Source: Pseudomonas putida (GTDB lineage Bacteria > Pseudomonadota > Gammaproteobacteria > Pseudomonadales > Pseudomonadaceae). Taken from it: 64,000 bases of DNA. The notes under the pieces were generated by a model, which searched no databases, was not told the DNA's origin, and worked only from the letters and a program-made list of their open reading frames with translations. The position numbers and the translations under genes are program-made. The stretch lies in assembly GCF_002741075.1 (NCBI RefSeq), contig NZ_CP016634.1:884501-948500 (forward strand). Reading direction: 5' to 3'. Positions 28,769 through 37,366 of the stretch are shown here, piece after piece; position 1 is the first letter of the stretch, and each line of letters starts with the position of its first letter.

Positions 28769-30235
28769 TTAGAGTTGACCTTGGTGGTGCAGGCAAAAGT
28801 ATTTGGTTTCGACGAAGGGCTCGAAGCCTTCGCTGCCGCCTTCGCGGCCCAGGCCCGAGGCCTTCATGCCGCCAAAGGGGATGGGGTGGCCGGTGAATTT
28901 CACGCCGTTGACCGCGACCATGGCGTGGTCCAGCCGGCGAATCAGCGGGTGTACTACGTCCAGGCGGTTGGAGCAGATGTACGCGGCCAGTCCGTATTCG
29001 GTGTCGTTGGCCATCTCGATGGCCTGCTCCAGGGTGTCGAAGGGCATCACGCCGGCAATCGGTGCGAAGTTCTCTTCCTGGTAGATACGCATGCTTGGGG
29101 TCACGTCGGCCAGCACCGTGGGCTGGTAGAACCAGCCGCCCAAGGCGTGGGTTTCACCGCCCACCAGGCGGCGGGCGCCCTGGGTAATGGCATCTTCGAC
29201 TCGTGCCACCGTGGCGTCGAACGCGCCCTGGTGCATCAGTGGGCCGACGTCGGCCGGGTTTTCCTGGCCGTCGACCATCGCTGGCCCCACCCGCAGCGCC
29301 CGCACGGCCTCGGCGAAGCGCGCCAGGAAGGCCTCGTACAACGGGCGCTGGACCATGATCCGGTTGGCCGCGCAGCAATCCTGCCCGGAGGTCTGGAATT
29401 TCGCGGCCACGGCCACCTTCACTGCCAGGTCCAGGTCGGTATCGGCGCAGACGATGAACGGGGCATTGCCGCCCAGCTCCAGGGCGACCTTCTTCACATC
29501 CTGCGCCGCCGCCTGCAGCACCAGCTTGCCGACCCGGGTGGAGCCGGTGAAGCTGACCGAGCGCACCCGTGGGTCGCGCACCAGTGTCTCCATGGTCATC
29601 TGCGGCTCGCCGATCACCACGTTGAACACCCCCGCTGGGAAGCCAGCCGCCTCGGCCAGCTCGGCCAGGGCCAGCGCCGAGTAGGGCGTCTCGTGGGCGG
29701 GTTTGACCACCACGGTGCAGCCGGCCGCCAGGGCGGCTGCAGCCTTGCGGGTGATCATCGCGCTGGGGAAGTTCCAAGGGGTGAGCAGGGCGCACACGCC
29801 CACCGGCTCCTTCACCGTGCCCAGGTCCGCGCCCGGGATGTGGCTGGGGATGGTCTGGCCATACAGGCGGCGCGCTTCTTCGGCGAACCAGGGGATGAAG
29901 CTGGCGGCATAGGCGATCTCACCGCGCGCTTCGGCCAGCGGTTTGCCTTGCTCCTGGCTGAGGATCCGGGCCAGGGCCTCCTGGTGCTCCAGAATCAGCT
30001 CGCCCCAGCGGCGCAGCAGAGCCGCACGCTCTTCCAGGCGCAGCGTGCGCCAGGGTTTGAAGGCGCGCTGGGCGGCGTCCACCGCCGCGACGATCTGTTC
30101 GTGGTCGAGCAGCGGGACATGGCCGAGGGTCTGGCGGTTGGCCGGATCGAGTACAGCGATGCTGTTGCCACTGGTGCTGTGCAGCCATTGGCCGTCCACG
30201 TAGCACAGCGACTTGAATGGGTATTCGTCTGACAT
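28769..30235 (-). CDS. doeC: Aldehyde dehydrogenase, aspartate-semialdehyde dehydrogenase of ectoine catabolism
   Basis: This 488-residue NAD(P)-dependent aldehyde dehydrogenase is of the succinate-semialdehyde (GabD) type. It has the cofactor motifs LTPWNFPSAMITRK and FTGSTRVGKLV, the general base in LELGGNAPF, and the catalytic cysteine in SGQDCCAANR (Cys287 or the adjacent Cys288). In Halomonas-type ectoine loci the equivalent protein oxidises aspartate semialdehyde to aspartate. The context, between doeB and doeD, supports that role over succinate semialdehyde oxidation. GGGAG precedes the ATG. The gap to doeB is 42 bp and to doeD 12 bp. Confidence 0.88.
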   Translation of the reverse strand: MSDEYPFKSLCYVDGQWLHSTSGNSIAVLDPANRQTLGHVPLLDHEQIVAAVDAAQRAFKPWRTLRLEERAALLRRWGELILEHQEALARILSQEQGKPLAEARGEIAYAASFIPWFAEEARRLYGQTIPSHIPGADLGTVKEPVGVCALLTPWNFPSAMITRKAAAALAAGCTVVVKPAHETPYSALALAELAEAAGFPAGVFNVVIGEPQMTMETLVRDPRVRSVSFTGSTRVGKLVLQAAAQDVKKVALELGGNAPFIVCADTDLDLAVKVAVAAKFQTSGQDCCAANRIMVQRPLYEAFLARFAEAVRALRVGPAMVDGQENPADVGPLMHQGAFDATVARVEDAITQGARRLVGGETHALGGWFYQPTVLADVTPSMRIYQEENFAPIAGVMPFDTLEQAIEMANDTEYGLAAYICSNRLDVVHPLIRRLDHAMVAVNGVKFTGHPIPFGGMKASGLGREGGSEGFEPFVETKYFCLHHQGQL

Positions 30236-30277
30236 GATGTTCTCCCATACCTCTTGTTGTCGTAGCGTGCGCGCCGC

Positions 30278-31291
30278 CTAGGCCAGCACGTCGGCGATCA
30301 CCGCCAGGGTGTCGCCGCATTGCACCAGCCCCGGGAAATGCCGGGCGGCCAGCAGGCCGTCGCGACGGGCGCGGTACTCCACCGGCGCGCAGCCGGTGCG
30401 GCGGATGTCGTGGATGCGGGCGATCACATCGCCCTGGCGGACCTGCTCGCCGAGGTCGTGGCACATCTCCAGCAGGCCGTCATGCTCGCTGGCGATGAAA
30501 CAGTCACCGTCGGGCATATCGAGCATGATCGACGCGCCAGGCGTGAGCTCACCCTTGAGAATGCCGGCGTGCACCAGCAGGTTGCGCACGCCGCGCTCGG
30601 CCAGGGCCACGCTGCGTGCCGTGGCGGTGCCGCCACCGCCCAGTTCGGTGGTGACGAACACCTTGCCCTGGGCCTCGGCGGCCGTGTCGTACATGGCCTG
30701 GGCATCGAGTTCGAGCATGCGCATGGCATAGGGTGCGGCGAACGCCCGCATACCCGCTTCGCAGCGCGCCTGCTGGGCCTTGTCGGGCAGCACGTGGCAG
30801 GCGGCGAAGGGCAGGAAGTCCAGGGTGCGGCCACCGGAGTGAATGTCCAGCACCACATCGGCCAACGGCAGCAGGGTACGCCGGAAGTAATCGGCGATCT
30901 TCTGCGTGACCGTGCCGTCGGGCCTGCCCGGGAAGCTGCGGTTGAGGTTGCCTTGGTCGATCGGTGAGGTGCGGGTGCCGGCATGAAACGCGGGGGTGTT
31001 CATGAACGGCACGATGATCACCCGGCCGCTGACCTCATCGGCGCGCAGTTGCTGGGCCAGCTTGCTCAGCGCCACGGGCCCTTCGTATTCGTCGCCATGG
31101 TTGCCGCCGGTGAGCAGCGCGGTCGGGCCGTCGCCGTGCTTGATCACGGTGATCGGGATCATCACCGCGCCCCAGGCCGAGTCGTCGCGCGAATGGGGCA
31201 GCTTGAGAAAACCGTGCTGCACGCCATCGCGGGTGAAGTCCACCGTGCTGCTGATCGGGTTGGCCACTTCGGTGTCTGTGAATGCGTTCAT
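30278..31291 (-). CDS. doeB: N-alpha-acetyl-L-2,4-diaminobutyrate deacetylase
   Basis: The 337-residue zinc hydrolase of the succinylglutamate desuccinylase/aspartoacylase family carries the ligand motifs GGNHGDEYEGP (His and Glu) and VLDIHSGGRT (His), with the Arg/Asn-rich GNLNRSFPG substrate motif. In ectoine breakdown DoeB removes acetate from the ring-opened product of DoeA. The start at 31291 (MNAFTDTEV) has AAGGA eight bases upstream. The longer in-frame start overlaps doeA and has no such site. It begins four bases past the doeA stop, so coupling is likely. Confidence 0.9.
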   Translation of the reverse strand: MNAFTDTEVANPISSTVDFTRDGVQHGFLKLPHSRDDSAWGAVMIPITVIKHGDGPTALLTGGNHGDEYEGPVALSKLAQQLRADEVSGRVIIVPFMNTPAFHAGTRTSPIDQGNLNRSFPGRPDGTVTQKIADYFRRTLLPLADVVLDIHSGGRTLDFLPFAACHVLPDKAQQARCEAGMRAFAAPYAMRMLELDAQAMYDTAAEAQGKVFVTTELGGGGTATARSVALAERGVRNLLVHAGILKGELTPGASIMLDMPDGDCFIASEHDGLLEMCHDLGEQVRQGDVIARIHDIRRTGCAPVEYRARRDGLLAARHFPGLVQCGDTLAVIADVLA

Positions 31292-31295
31292 GGCA

Positions 31296-32486
31296 TCAAT
31301 CCTTGACAAACAGCTGGCGTGGCACGTCGCACAGGGTCTGGACCCCGGTCTCGGTGATCAGGATGCTTTCGGTGATCTCCAGGCCCCAGTCGTCCATCCA
31401 CAGCCCCGGCATGAAGTGGAAGGTCATGCCCGGTTGTAGCACGCTGGTGTCGCTCGGGCGCAGGCTCATGGTGCGCTCGCCCCAATCCGGCGGATAACTG
31501 ATGCCGATCGGGTAGCCGCAACGGCTGTCCTTGTGGATGCCGAACTTCTCCAGCACCTTGAAGAAGGCCCGGGCGATGTCGCCGGTGGTGTTGCCGGGGC
31601 GGGCGGCTTCAAGGCCGGCGGCGATGCCCTCGACCACGGCCTTTTCGCCGTCGAGAAAGTGCTGTGGTGGTTTGCCCAGGTACACCGTGCGTGACAGTGG
31701 GCAGTGGTAGCGCTTGTAGCAGCCGGCGATCTCGAAGAAGGTGCCCGCGCCCTGGGTGAAGGGGGAGTCGTCCCAGGTCAGGTGCGGGGCGCTGGCGTCG
31801 GCGCCGGTCGGCAGCAGGGGCACGATGGCCGGGTAATCTCCGCCATGGCCGTCCACGCCAAGAATGCCGCTGCTGTAGATCTCAGCCACCAGTTCGTTCT
31901 TGCGCATGCCAGGCTCGATGCGTTCGAGGATGCGCGCATGCATCTTCTCGACGATACGGGCGGCGATGCGCATGTACTCGATTTCCTGCGGGGACTTCAC
32001 CGCCCGCTGCCAGTTGACCAGCCCGGCGGCATCGCTGAAGGTCGCCTGCGGCAAATGGCGGCACAGGGCCTGGTAGGCGGCGGCGCTGAAGTAGTAGTTG
32101 TCCATCTCCACGCCGATGCGTAGGGCGCCCCAGCCCTTGGCCAGGATCACCTCCTGGCACAGGTAGTCCATCGGGTGACGCTCGCGCGACTGCACGTAGA
32201 TGTCCGGGTAGCCGACGATGTTGTCGTGGCCCATGAACACCGTGCGCTTGGCGCCGTTGGCGTCCTGGCCACGGCCGAACCAGATCGGTTCGCCGTCCAG
32301 CGCCAGCAACACGCACTGGTGCACGTAGAACGACCAGCCGTCATAGCCGGTGAGCCAGGCCATGTTCGACGGATCGGTGACCAGCAACAGTTCCAGGCCC
32401 TGCGCCTGCATGGCGACGCGGGTCTTGGCCAGGCGCTGGGCGTATTCCTGCCGGCTGAACGGCAGGTTGACCACTGACTGAGACAT
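31296..32486 (-). CDS. doeA: Ectoine hydrolase (M24/creatinase fold)
   Basis: The 396-residue protein opens the ectoine ring to N-acetyl-diaminobutyrate isomers. It has an N-terminal creatinase/prolidase domain with the DoeA-typical WLTGYDGWSFYVHQCVLLAL and a C-terminal pita-bread domain (HGGDYPAIVPLL, GAGTFFEIAGCYKRYHC). At the latter the usual M24 metal-binding aspartates are replaced (Glu and Pro positions in FFEIAGCYKRYHCPLSRT). This fits a non-peptidase amidohydrolase of the creatinase kind. The start at 32486 has AGAGGG upstream. A longer frame adds 43 residues that overlap eutC. The gap to eutC is 29 bp. Confidence 0.9.
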   Translation of the reverse strand: MSQSVVNLPFSRQEYAQRLAKTRVAMQAQGLELLLVTDPSNMAWLTGYDGWSFYVHQCVLLALDGEPIWFGRGQDANGAKRTVFMGHDNIVGYPDIYVQSRERHPMDYLCQEVILAKGWGALRIGVEMDNYYFSAAAYQALCRHLPQATFSDAAGLVNWQRAVKSPQEIEYMRIAARIVEKMHARILERIEPGMRKNELVAEIYSSGILGVDGHGGDYPAIVPLLPTGADASAPHLTWDDSPFTQGAGTFFEIAGCYKRYHCPLSRTVYLGKPPQHFLDGEKAVVEGIAAGLEAARPGNTTGDIARAFFKVLEKFGIHKDSRCGYPIGISYPPDWGERTMSLRPSDTSVLQPGMTFHFMPGLWMDDWGLEITESILITETGVQTLCDVPRQLFVKD

Positions 32487-32515
32487 TGCAATGCCCTCTG
32501 ATGAGTGGGGTGGGT

Positions 32516-33508
32516 TCAGCTGTTGAATGCCAGGCCTTTGCCTGCGGCGCGTGCGCGCTCGAAGGCGAGGTTGGCGATGGCGGTGTCCTGGGCGCCGGTG
32601 CCGGTCAGGTCGCACAGGGTGATTTGCTCGGCACGGGTGCGGCCGGGTTGTTGCCCGGCGATGACCTGGCCGAGTTCGCAGAAGCGGCTCTCGTCTTTCA
32701 CCACGCCGGCGCGCAGGGCGTGGTGCAGCTCGCCGAGCAGGCGGGTCTGGCCAAGGCGGTCGGCGACGTAGCGCTCGACCTGCGCGAATACGTGAGGGGC
32801 GATCTCGTTCTTGTGCTCGGCGTCCGAGCCCATGGCGGTGATGTGCAGGCCTGGGTGGAGGTGCTTGGGGTGGATCAACGGCTCGCGGCTGGGCGTGCAG
32901 GTAACGGCGATGTCCGCCCCTTGCATGGCCTGGTCGACGTTGTCGCAGACCACGACCTGCAGCTGGCCGTCGCGGCCCAGCTCATCGCCCAGCGCAGCGG
33001 CCTTGGCCGCATCGCGTGCCCACAGCTGCACCCGTTCGATCGGTCGTACCAGGCGCAGTGCCTGCAATTGCAGGCGGGCCTGTTCGCCGCTGCCGATCAG
33101 GGCCACGCAGCGGCTGTCTTCGCGGGCCAGCCAGCGCGCCGCCACCGCGCCGGCGGCGGCGGTGCGCACGGCGGTGAGGTAGCCGTTGTCCAGCAACAGC
33201 GCATCGAGCAGGCCGGTGCGGGCCGAGAGCAGCATCATCATGCCGTTGAGGCTGGGCAGCCCGAGGCTGGGGTTGTCGAAGAACCCCGGGCTGACCTTGA
33301 TCGCGAAGCGCTCGATGCCCGGTAGATAGGCGGTTTTCACGTCCACCTCGCCGTTGTGCTCGGGCACGTCCAGCCGCAGGATCGGCGGCATGGCCACTTG
33401 GGCCGTGGCCAGCAGGGCGAATGCCTGCTCGACGGTATCGACCGCGGCGTGGTCGAGGGTGATGCAGTCTCGCAGGTCGGCTTCGTTGAGCAAGGTAATG
33501 GCAGGCAT
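32516..33508 (-). CDS. eutC: Ornithine-cyclodeaminase-like protein of hydroxyectoine utilisation
   Basis: The 330-residue protein of the ornithine cyclodeaminase/mu-crystallin family has VKTAYLPGIERFAIKVS, the substrate Lys/Arg region TAVRTAAAGAVAARWLA, and a Rossmann motif VALIGSGEQARLQLQAL. EutC proteins occur in ectoine loci with EutB and are thought to act on hydroxyectoine, but their chemistry is not settled. GGAGG with seven-base spacing precedes the ATG at 33508, 32 bp after eutB. The same frame stays open far upstream only because it shadows eutB. On sequence alone an amino-acid cyclodeaminase or ketimine reductase would also fit. Confidence 0.82.
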   Translation of the reverse strand: MPAITLLNEADLRDCITLDHAAVDTVEQAFALLATAQVAMPPILRLDVPEHNGEVDVKTAYLPGIERFAIKVSPGFFDNPSLGLPSLNGMMMLLSARTGLLDALLLDNGYLTAVRTAAAGAVAARWLAREDSRCVALIGSGEQARLQLQALRLVRPIERVQLWARDAAKAAALGDELGRDGQLQVVVCDNVDQAMQGADIAVTCTPSREPLIHPKHLHPGLHITAMGSDAEHKNEIAPHVFAQVERYVADRLGQTRLLGELHHALRAGVVKDESRFCELGQVIAGQQPGRTRAEQITLCDLTGTGAQDTAIANLAFERARAAGKGLAFNS

Positions 33509-33540
33509 CGGTGAACCTCCAGTGAGCGAAAAGAACGAAT

Positions 33541-34512
33541 TCAGGCGTTGGCGCCGCTCATCACCCGCAGGTGCTGGGCGGTGTCGACATTGCGTCCGCT
33601 GACCACCACCACGATCGGTCCGCGGGCCGGCACCTGCCCCTCGAGCAGGGCGGCGATGCCCACCGCAGCGGCGCCTTCGAGCACCAGGCGTTCCTGCTGG
33701 TAGGCGTGGCGCAGGCCATTGGCGATGGCGGCTTCGTCGAGCAGATGGATCTGGTCGAGCAGGCGCTGGGTGAGGGCGAAGGTGTGACGGTTGTCCAGGC
33801 CGATGCCGCCGCCGAGGGAGTCGGCCAGGGTCGGCCGTTCTTCCACCTCGACCGGCTGCCCGGCCTGCAGGCTGGCGTGCATGGCAGCGCCGCGACGCAT
33901 GCTGATGCCATGGGTGGTGATGGCCGGGTTGATGCTCTTGACGGCCAAGGCGACGCCGGCGAACAGGCCGCCACCGGAGAGCGGGATCAGCACCTGGCTG
34001 ACGTCGGGCAGTTGTTCGAGAATCTCCAACCCCAGGGTGCCTTGGCCGGCGATCACCGCTGGATGGTCGAATGGCGGGATCAGTGACGCACCCAGCTCTT
34101 GAGCGTGGCGCAGGGCGGCGTGCTGGGCATCGTCCTGGGACTGGCCGACGATGCACACTTCGGCGCCCAGGTCGCGGATGGCCTGGACCTTGTTGGCGGG
34201 CACCAGATGGGACAGGTAGACGGTCGCCGGCACGCCCAGTTGCGAGGCGGCGTAGGCCAGTGCCCGGCCATGGTTGCCGGTGGACGCGGTGACTACCCCC
34301 CGGGCCCGTTGTGTCTCAGTCAGGCAGGCGATCGCGTTGCTGGCGCCACGCAGCTTGAAACTGCCGGTGAGCTGCTGGGACTCGAGCTTGAGGTAGACCG
34401 GCACGCCAACGTGGCGGCTCAGGGCAGGGGAGTGCTCCAGCGGCGTGCGACGTACGCGCCCCTGGATGCGCTGGTGGGCAAGGTAGATAGCGTGAAGCGA
34501 AAGCGCTGACAT
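33541..34512 (-). CDS. eutB: Threonine-dehydratase-like PLP protein of hydroxyectoine utilisation
   Basis: This 323-residue fold-type II PLP enzyme resembles threonine/serine dehydratases. It has the PLP lysine in LTGSFKLRGASNAI, ASTGNHGRALAYAASQLG, and the phosphate-binding glycine loop LIPLSGGGLFAGVAL. It lacks the regulatory ACT domain of IlvA. Next to eutC and doeA it is most likely EutB, proposed to dehydrate hydroxyectoine or a derivative. The ATG at 34512 is the first ATG in frame, and its ribosome site (GGGAT) is weak. A TTG at 34563 would be the only longer option. It is the first gene of the catabolic operon, so the promoter should lie in 34513-34781. Confidence 0.82.
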   Translation of the reverse strand: MSALSLHAIYLAHQRIQGRVRRTPLEHSPALSRHVGVPVYLKLESQQLTGSFKLRGASNAIACLTETQRARGVVTASTGNHGRALAYAASQLGVPATVYLSHLVPANKVQAIRDLGAEVCIVGQSQDDAQHAALRHAQELGASLIPPFDHPAVIAGQGTLGLEILEQLPDVSQVLIPLSGGGLFAGVALAVKSINPAITTHGISMRRGAAMHASLQAGQPVEVEERPTLADSLGGGIGLDNRHTFALTQRLLDQIHLLDEAAIANGLRHAYQQERLVLEGAAAVGIAALLEGQVPARGPIVVVVSGRNVDTAQHLRVMSGANA

Positions 34513-34557
34513 GACCGTATCCCAACGAGTGACCGTGTGTTGGGCGGAGTCTAAGAG

Positions 34558-34597
34558 CGGCAAATTGTCGTGATGAATGTACTAGGTCAATTTGCCG
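34558..34597. promoter_or_regulatory. Inverted repeat and candidate EnuR operator upstream of eutB
   Basis: Perfect 10-bp inverted arms CGGCAAATTG (34558-34567) and CAATTTGCCG (34588-34597) have centres 30 bp apart. The right arm overlaps the 15-mer TGTACTAGGTCAATT (34578-34592), which recurs with two changes in the enuR/ehuB region. On the - strand TTGACC-17 bp-CAATTT could be a weak promoter for eutB. Confidence 0.55.
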
Positions 34598-34714
34598 GAC
34601 ATTTTTTTGGGCCCCGGTCGAGGCTGCGGTCGCACTACCCTGTGGGCGGGTTTATCGGGTTGTCGGACCGCTGCGAAGCAGACTCCGTGGTGGATGGCAC
34701 CGGCTTTGCCGGTG

Positions 34715-34737
34715 TTCGCGGGTGGACCCGCCCCCAC
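34715..34737 (-). repeat. REP unit between eutB and enuR
   Basis: TTCGCGGGTGGACCCGCC-type REP in the - orientation, with a degenerate partner near 34636, in the gap after enuR. Confidence 0.65.
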
Positions 34738-34781
34738 AAGGAGCACGTGCTATCGGTATGAGTGGGATTAGCGGCCCCGAT

Positions 34782-36176
34782 TCAGAGTTCGTGGATCTGC
34801 GGGTACTGCCCGAACAGCTCATGCATGTCGGCCAGGGCCTGGCGCATCTTGGTGTCCGAGCACTCGGCCCCGACACACAACCTGACCGCCCGTGGCCGCG
34901 GCGTGCCGCGCACCAGGAACGGCTCCGGCGGTGTCACGGCGATATGCCGGTGACGCAGGGCCCTGACCAGGCTGTCGACTTCCCAGTGCGCGGGTATTCC
35001 CAGCCAGGCCCCCAGCGCCTGCGCCGGATTGCCCAGCAGGTAGTCGCCCAGGTGTTCGCGCACCATCGCTTGGCGGGCGCTGATCAGCTTGCGCTGCAAC
35101 TCGACCAGGTGCGCCGCACGGCCGTCGTTGATCCAGCGGGTGGCGATCTCCGCCACCAGCGGGGTGGCCATCCAGCTGTTGACCCGCAGGATGCTCTCGG
35201 TCCGCAGCGCCAGGCGCTTGGGCATCGCCAGGTAGCCAACCCGCAGCCCGGTGAGCACCGACTTGGTCATGCTGGTGCAATAGAACGACAGCTCCGGTGC
35301 GTAGTGGCTGATCGGGCGCGCATGCCGCTCGCCCAGCAGCGGGCCATACACATCGTCCTCGATGATGTGCACGCCAAAGCGCCGGGCGATGGCGGCGATC
35401 TCCCGGCGCCGGGCGTCGGGCATCAGGCTGGTGGTGGGGTTGTTGAGGTTGGGCGTGCACACCAGGGCGGTGACTCGCTCGTTGCTGCACAGGTCCTCGA
35501 AGTGCTCCGGGTCGATGCCGTCGCGGTCCATCTCCAGGCCCTTGAGGGTGAAGCCCAGCACCTGCGAGTTGCCAATCACGCCGTGGTCGGTCAGCCCCTC
35601 GCAGAGCACCACATCGTCGGGCCCGGCCAGCGACGCCAGGGCCAGGAAGATGCCATGGGCCGCCCCGTTGGTGACCAGCACATCGTCGCGCTCCACGTTC
35701 ATGCCGAGCCCGGCCAGCCAGCGCACCGCCGCCTCGCGGTGGCTCTGGAAACCGGCGATCGGGCGGTAGGCGTGGATCCAGGGTTGATCCTCCTCCAGGC
35801 TGAGCTCGGCGCAGGTGTCGCGCCAGATGCGCTCGTGTTCCTGGGTGTGCAGGATGCGCGTGATGGAGAAGTCCACCAGGGTGCGCTCGGGCAGGTCGAT
35901 GATGTCATCGGCCACCCGGTCGCTCATGCGCCGGCTGACGAAGCTGCCCCGGCCGATCTCGCAACGCACCAGGCCCTGGCGCTCCAGCTCCTTGTAGGCA
36001 TTGGTCACCGTCTGCACGCTTATCCCCAGAGCATCGGCGACTTGGCGCTGCGGCGGCAGGCGCTGGTCATGCACCAGCTCGCCGCGCTCGATCTCCCCGG
36101 CGATGGCCTGCACCAGCAGCTTGTACTTGGACTCGCCGATGCGCGCGGAGTCGAGGACGTTCTTCCAGTTCTTCAT
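34782..36176 (-). CDS. enuR: MocR-type (GntR plus aminotransferase) regulator of ectoine genes
   Basis: The 464-residue protein has an N-terminal GntR winged helix (GELVHDQRLPPQRQVADALG, ISVQTVTNAYKELERQGLV). A class I aminotransferase-like domain follows, with NGAAHGIFLALA, CTPNLNNPTTSL and the PLP lysine Lys305 in CTSMTKSVLTGLRVGY. EnuR is a known MocR repressor that is relieved by ectoine-derived diaminobutyrate compounds bound through PLP. Position between ehuB (divergent) and the eut-doe operon makes EnuR the clear choice. The ATG at 36176 gives the MKNWKN start. A longer reading would run 62 residues into the promoter region. It likely controls both flanking operons and itself. Confidence 0.88.
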   Translation of the reverse strand: MKNWKNVLDSARIGESKYKLLVQAIAGEIERGELVHDQRLPPQRQVADALGISVQTVTNAYKELERQGLVRCEIGRGSFVSRRMSDRVADDIIDLPERTLVDFSITRILHTQEHERIWRDTCAELSLEEDQPWIHAYRPIAGFQSHREAAVRWLAGLGMNVERDDVLVTNGAAHGIFLALASLAGPDDVVLCEGLTDHGVIGNSQVLGFTLKGLEMDRDGIDPEHFEDLCSNERVTALVCTPNLNNPTTSLMPDARRREIAAIARRFGVHIIEDDVYGPLLGERHARPISHYAPELSFYCTSMTKSVLTGLRVGYLAMPKRLALRTESILRVNSWMATPLVAEIATRWINDGRAAHLVELQRKLISARQAMVREHLGDYLLGNPAQALGAWLGIPAHWEVDSLVRALRHRHIAVTPPEPFLVRGTPRPRAVRLCVGAECSDTKMRQALADMHELFGQYPQIHEL

Positions 36177-36446
36177 GGGTATCGCTTCGCTGACCGGGAC
36201 TGCGCACAGCATCGCCCGTGCAGGATCTTCGGGCAATTGTCCTAGTGCAATCCCATCGGCTTCGGGGCTTTTGTATGCTCCGGCCCAAGGTCGACACCCG
36301 TAAGCAAACAAGACTACGTCGGCCCGCCGGAACGCTCGGGCTGTGCACAGATCGAACGACACACCCGGCCTTCGCTGTTTTGCTCCACTGCCTCCTAAAC
36401 ACAGAGCCGTCGCCGACGGTTTGATAACAAAACAGGAGATTCATTG
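36177..36446. promoter_or_regulatory. Divergent enuR-ehuB control region
   Basis: This 270-bp region between oppositely transcribed regulator and transporter genes has no gene. At 36235-36249 it holds AATTGTCCTAGTGCA, the reverse complement of TGCACTAGGACAATT. That matches 13 of 15 bases of the motif upstream of eutB, and is a likely EnuR binding site. Confidence 0.6.
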
Positions 36447-37304
36447 ATGAGCCAGCCTTCCCCCTACGCGGTCTCTCCCTTCAAACGCCTGCTGGTGGCC
36501 TGTGCGGCCATTGGTCTGGCGGCCAGCGCCCAGGCGACGACCCTGGACACCATCAAGGAAAACAGCCGTATCCGCATCGGCTATGCCAACGAAACCCCGT
36601 TCGCCTTCACCGAGACCGATGGTCGGGTGACGGGTGAGTCGCCGGAGATCGCCAAGGTCATCTTCCAGAAGATGGGCATCAAGCAAGTCGATGGCGTGCT
36701 GACCGAATGGGGCTCACTGATCCCCGGCCTGCGAGCGGGGCGTTTCGATGTGATCGCCGCGGGGATGTACATCACCCCGGCGCGCTGCAAGCAGGTGATC
36801 TTCACCGACCCACAGTACGCCTTGCCCGATACCTTGCTCGTGGCCGCCGGCAACCCGAAAGGCCTGCACAGCTATGCCGACATCGCCAAGAATCCCGACG
36901 TGAAGCTGGCGATCATGGCCGGCACCGTCAACCTCGCCTATGCCCGGGAATCCGGGGTCAAGGACGAGCAGATCCTCCAGGTGCCCGACACCACGGCGCA
37001 GTTGCAGGCAGTACGTGCCGGTCGCGCGGACGCTGCCGTGGGTACCCAGCTGACCATGAAGGGCCTGGCGAAGAAGGGCGGCGACAAGGTCCAGGCCATC
37101 AGCGACTTCACTGACGACCCAGCCCATACCGGCTACGGCGCCCTGGCGTTTCGCCCCGAGGACAAGGACCTGCGCGATGCGGTCAACGCCGAGCTCAAGC
37201 GCTGGCTGGGCAGCGAGGAGCACCTCAAGACCGTGGCTCCGTTCGGTTTCGACCGCGCCAACGTGACCGACAAGACCGCCGCCGAGCTCTGTGCCCAGCA
37301 ATGA
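36447..37304 (+). CDS. ehuB: Ectoine/hydroxyectoine ABC transporter, periplasmic binding protein
   Basis: The 285-residue protein has a signal region (FKRLLVACAAIGLAASAQA) and a class II amino-acid type binding fold (RIRIGYANETPFAFTETDGR, SLIPGLRAGRFDVIAAGMY, IMAGTVNLAYARESG). The Phe-rich early segment is consistent with the aromatic cage of EhuB. It delivers ectoine to the EhuC/EhuD permease. AGGAG stands eight bases before the ATG at 36447. A TTG just upstream is in frame but badly spaced. It is the first gene of the ehuBCDA operon, divergent from enuR. Confidence 0.88.
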   Translation: MSQPSPYAVSPFKRLLVACAAIGLAASAQATTLDTIKENSRIRIGYANETPFAFTETDGRVTGESPEIAKVIFQKMGIKQVDGVLTEWGSLIPGLRAGRFDVIAAGMYITPARCKQVIFTDPQYALPDTLLVAAGNPKGLHSYADIAKNPDVKLAIMAGTVNLAYARESGVKDEQILQVPDTTAQLQAVRAGRADAAVGTQLTMKGLAKKGGDKVQAISDFTDDPAHTGYGALAFRPEDKDLRDAVNAELKRWLGSEEHLKTVAPFGFDRANVTDKTAAELCAQQ

Positions 37305-37366
37305 ATCGAGGTGGCATGGCGCTTGCCATGCCGTTCCCTGCGTAATCCGATTATTCAGGTCGAACC

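Noticed and set aside
27485..30232. 915-codon open frame on the + strand opposite doeD and doeC
   Set aside because: It is the antisense shadow of two clearly recognised enzymes in GC-rich DNA. The translation has no domain and is rich in Ala, Gly, Val, His and Gln.
32516..34156. Extended N-terminus for the eutC protein (about 216 extra residues)
   Set aside because: The extension overlaps eutB out of frame. A strong ribosome site precedes the internal ATG at 33508.
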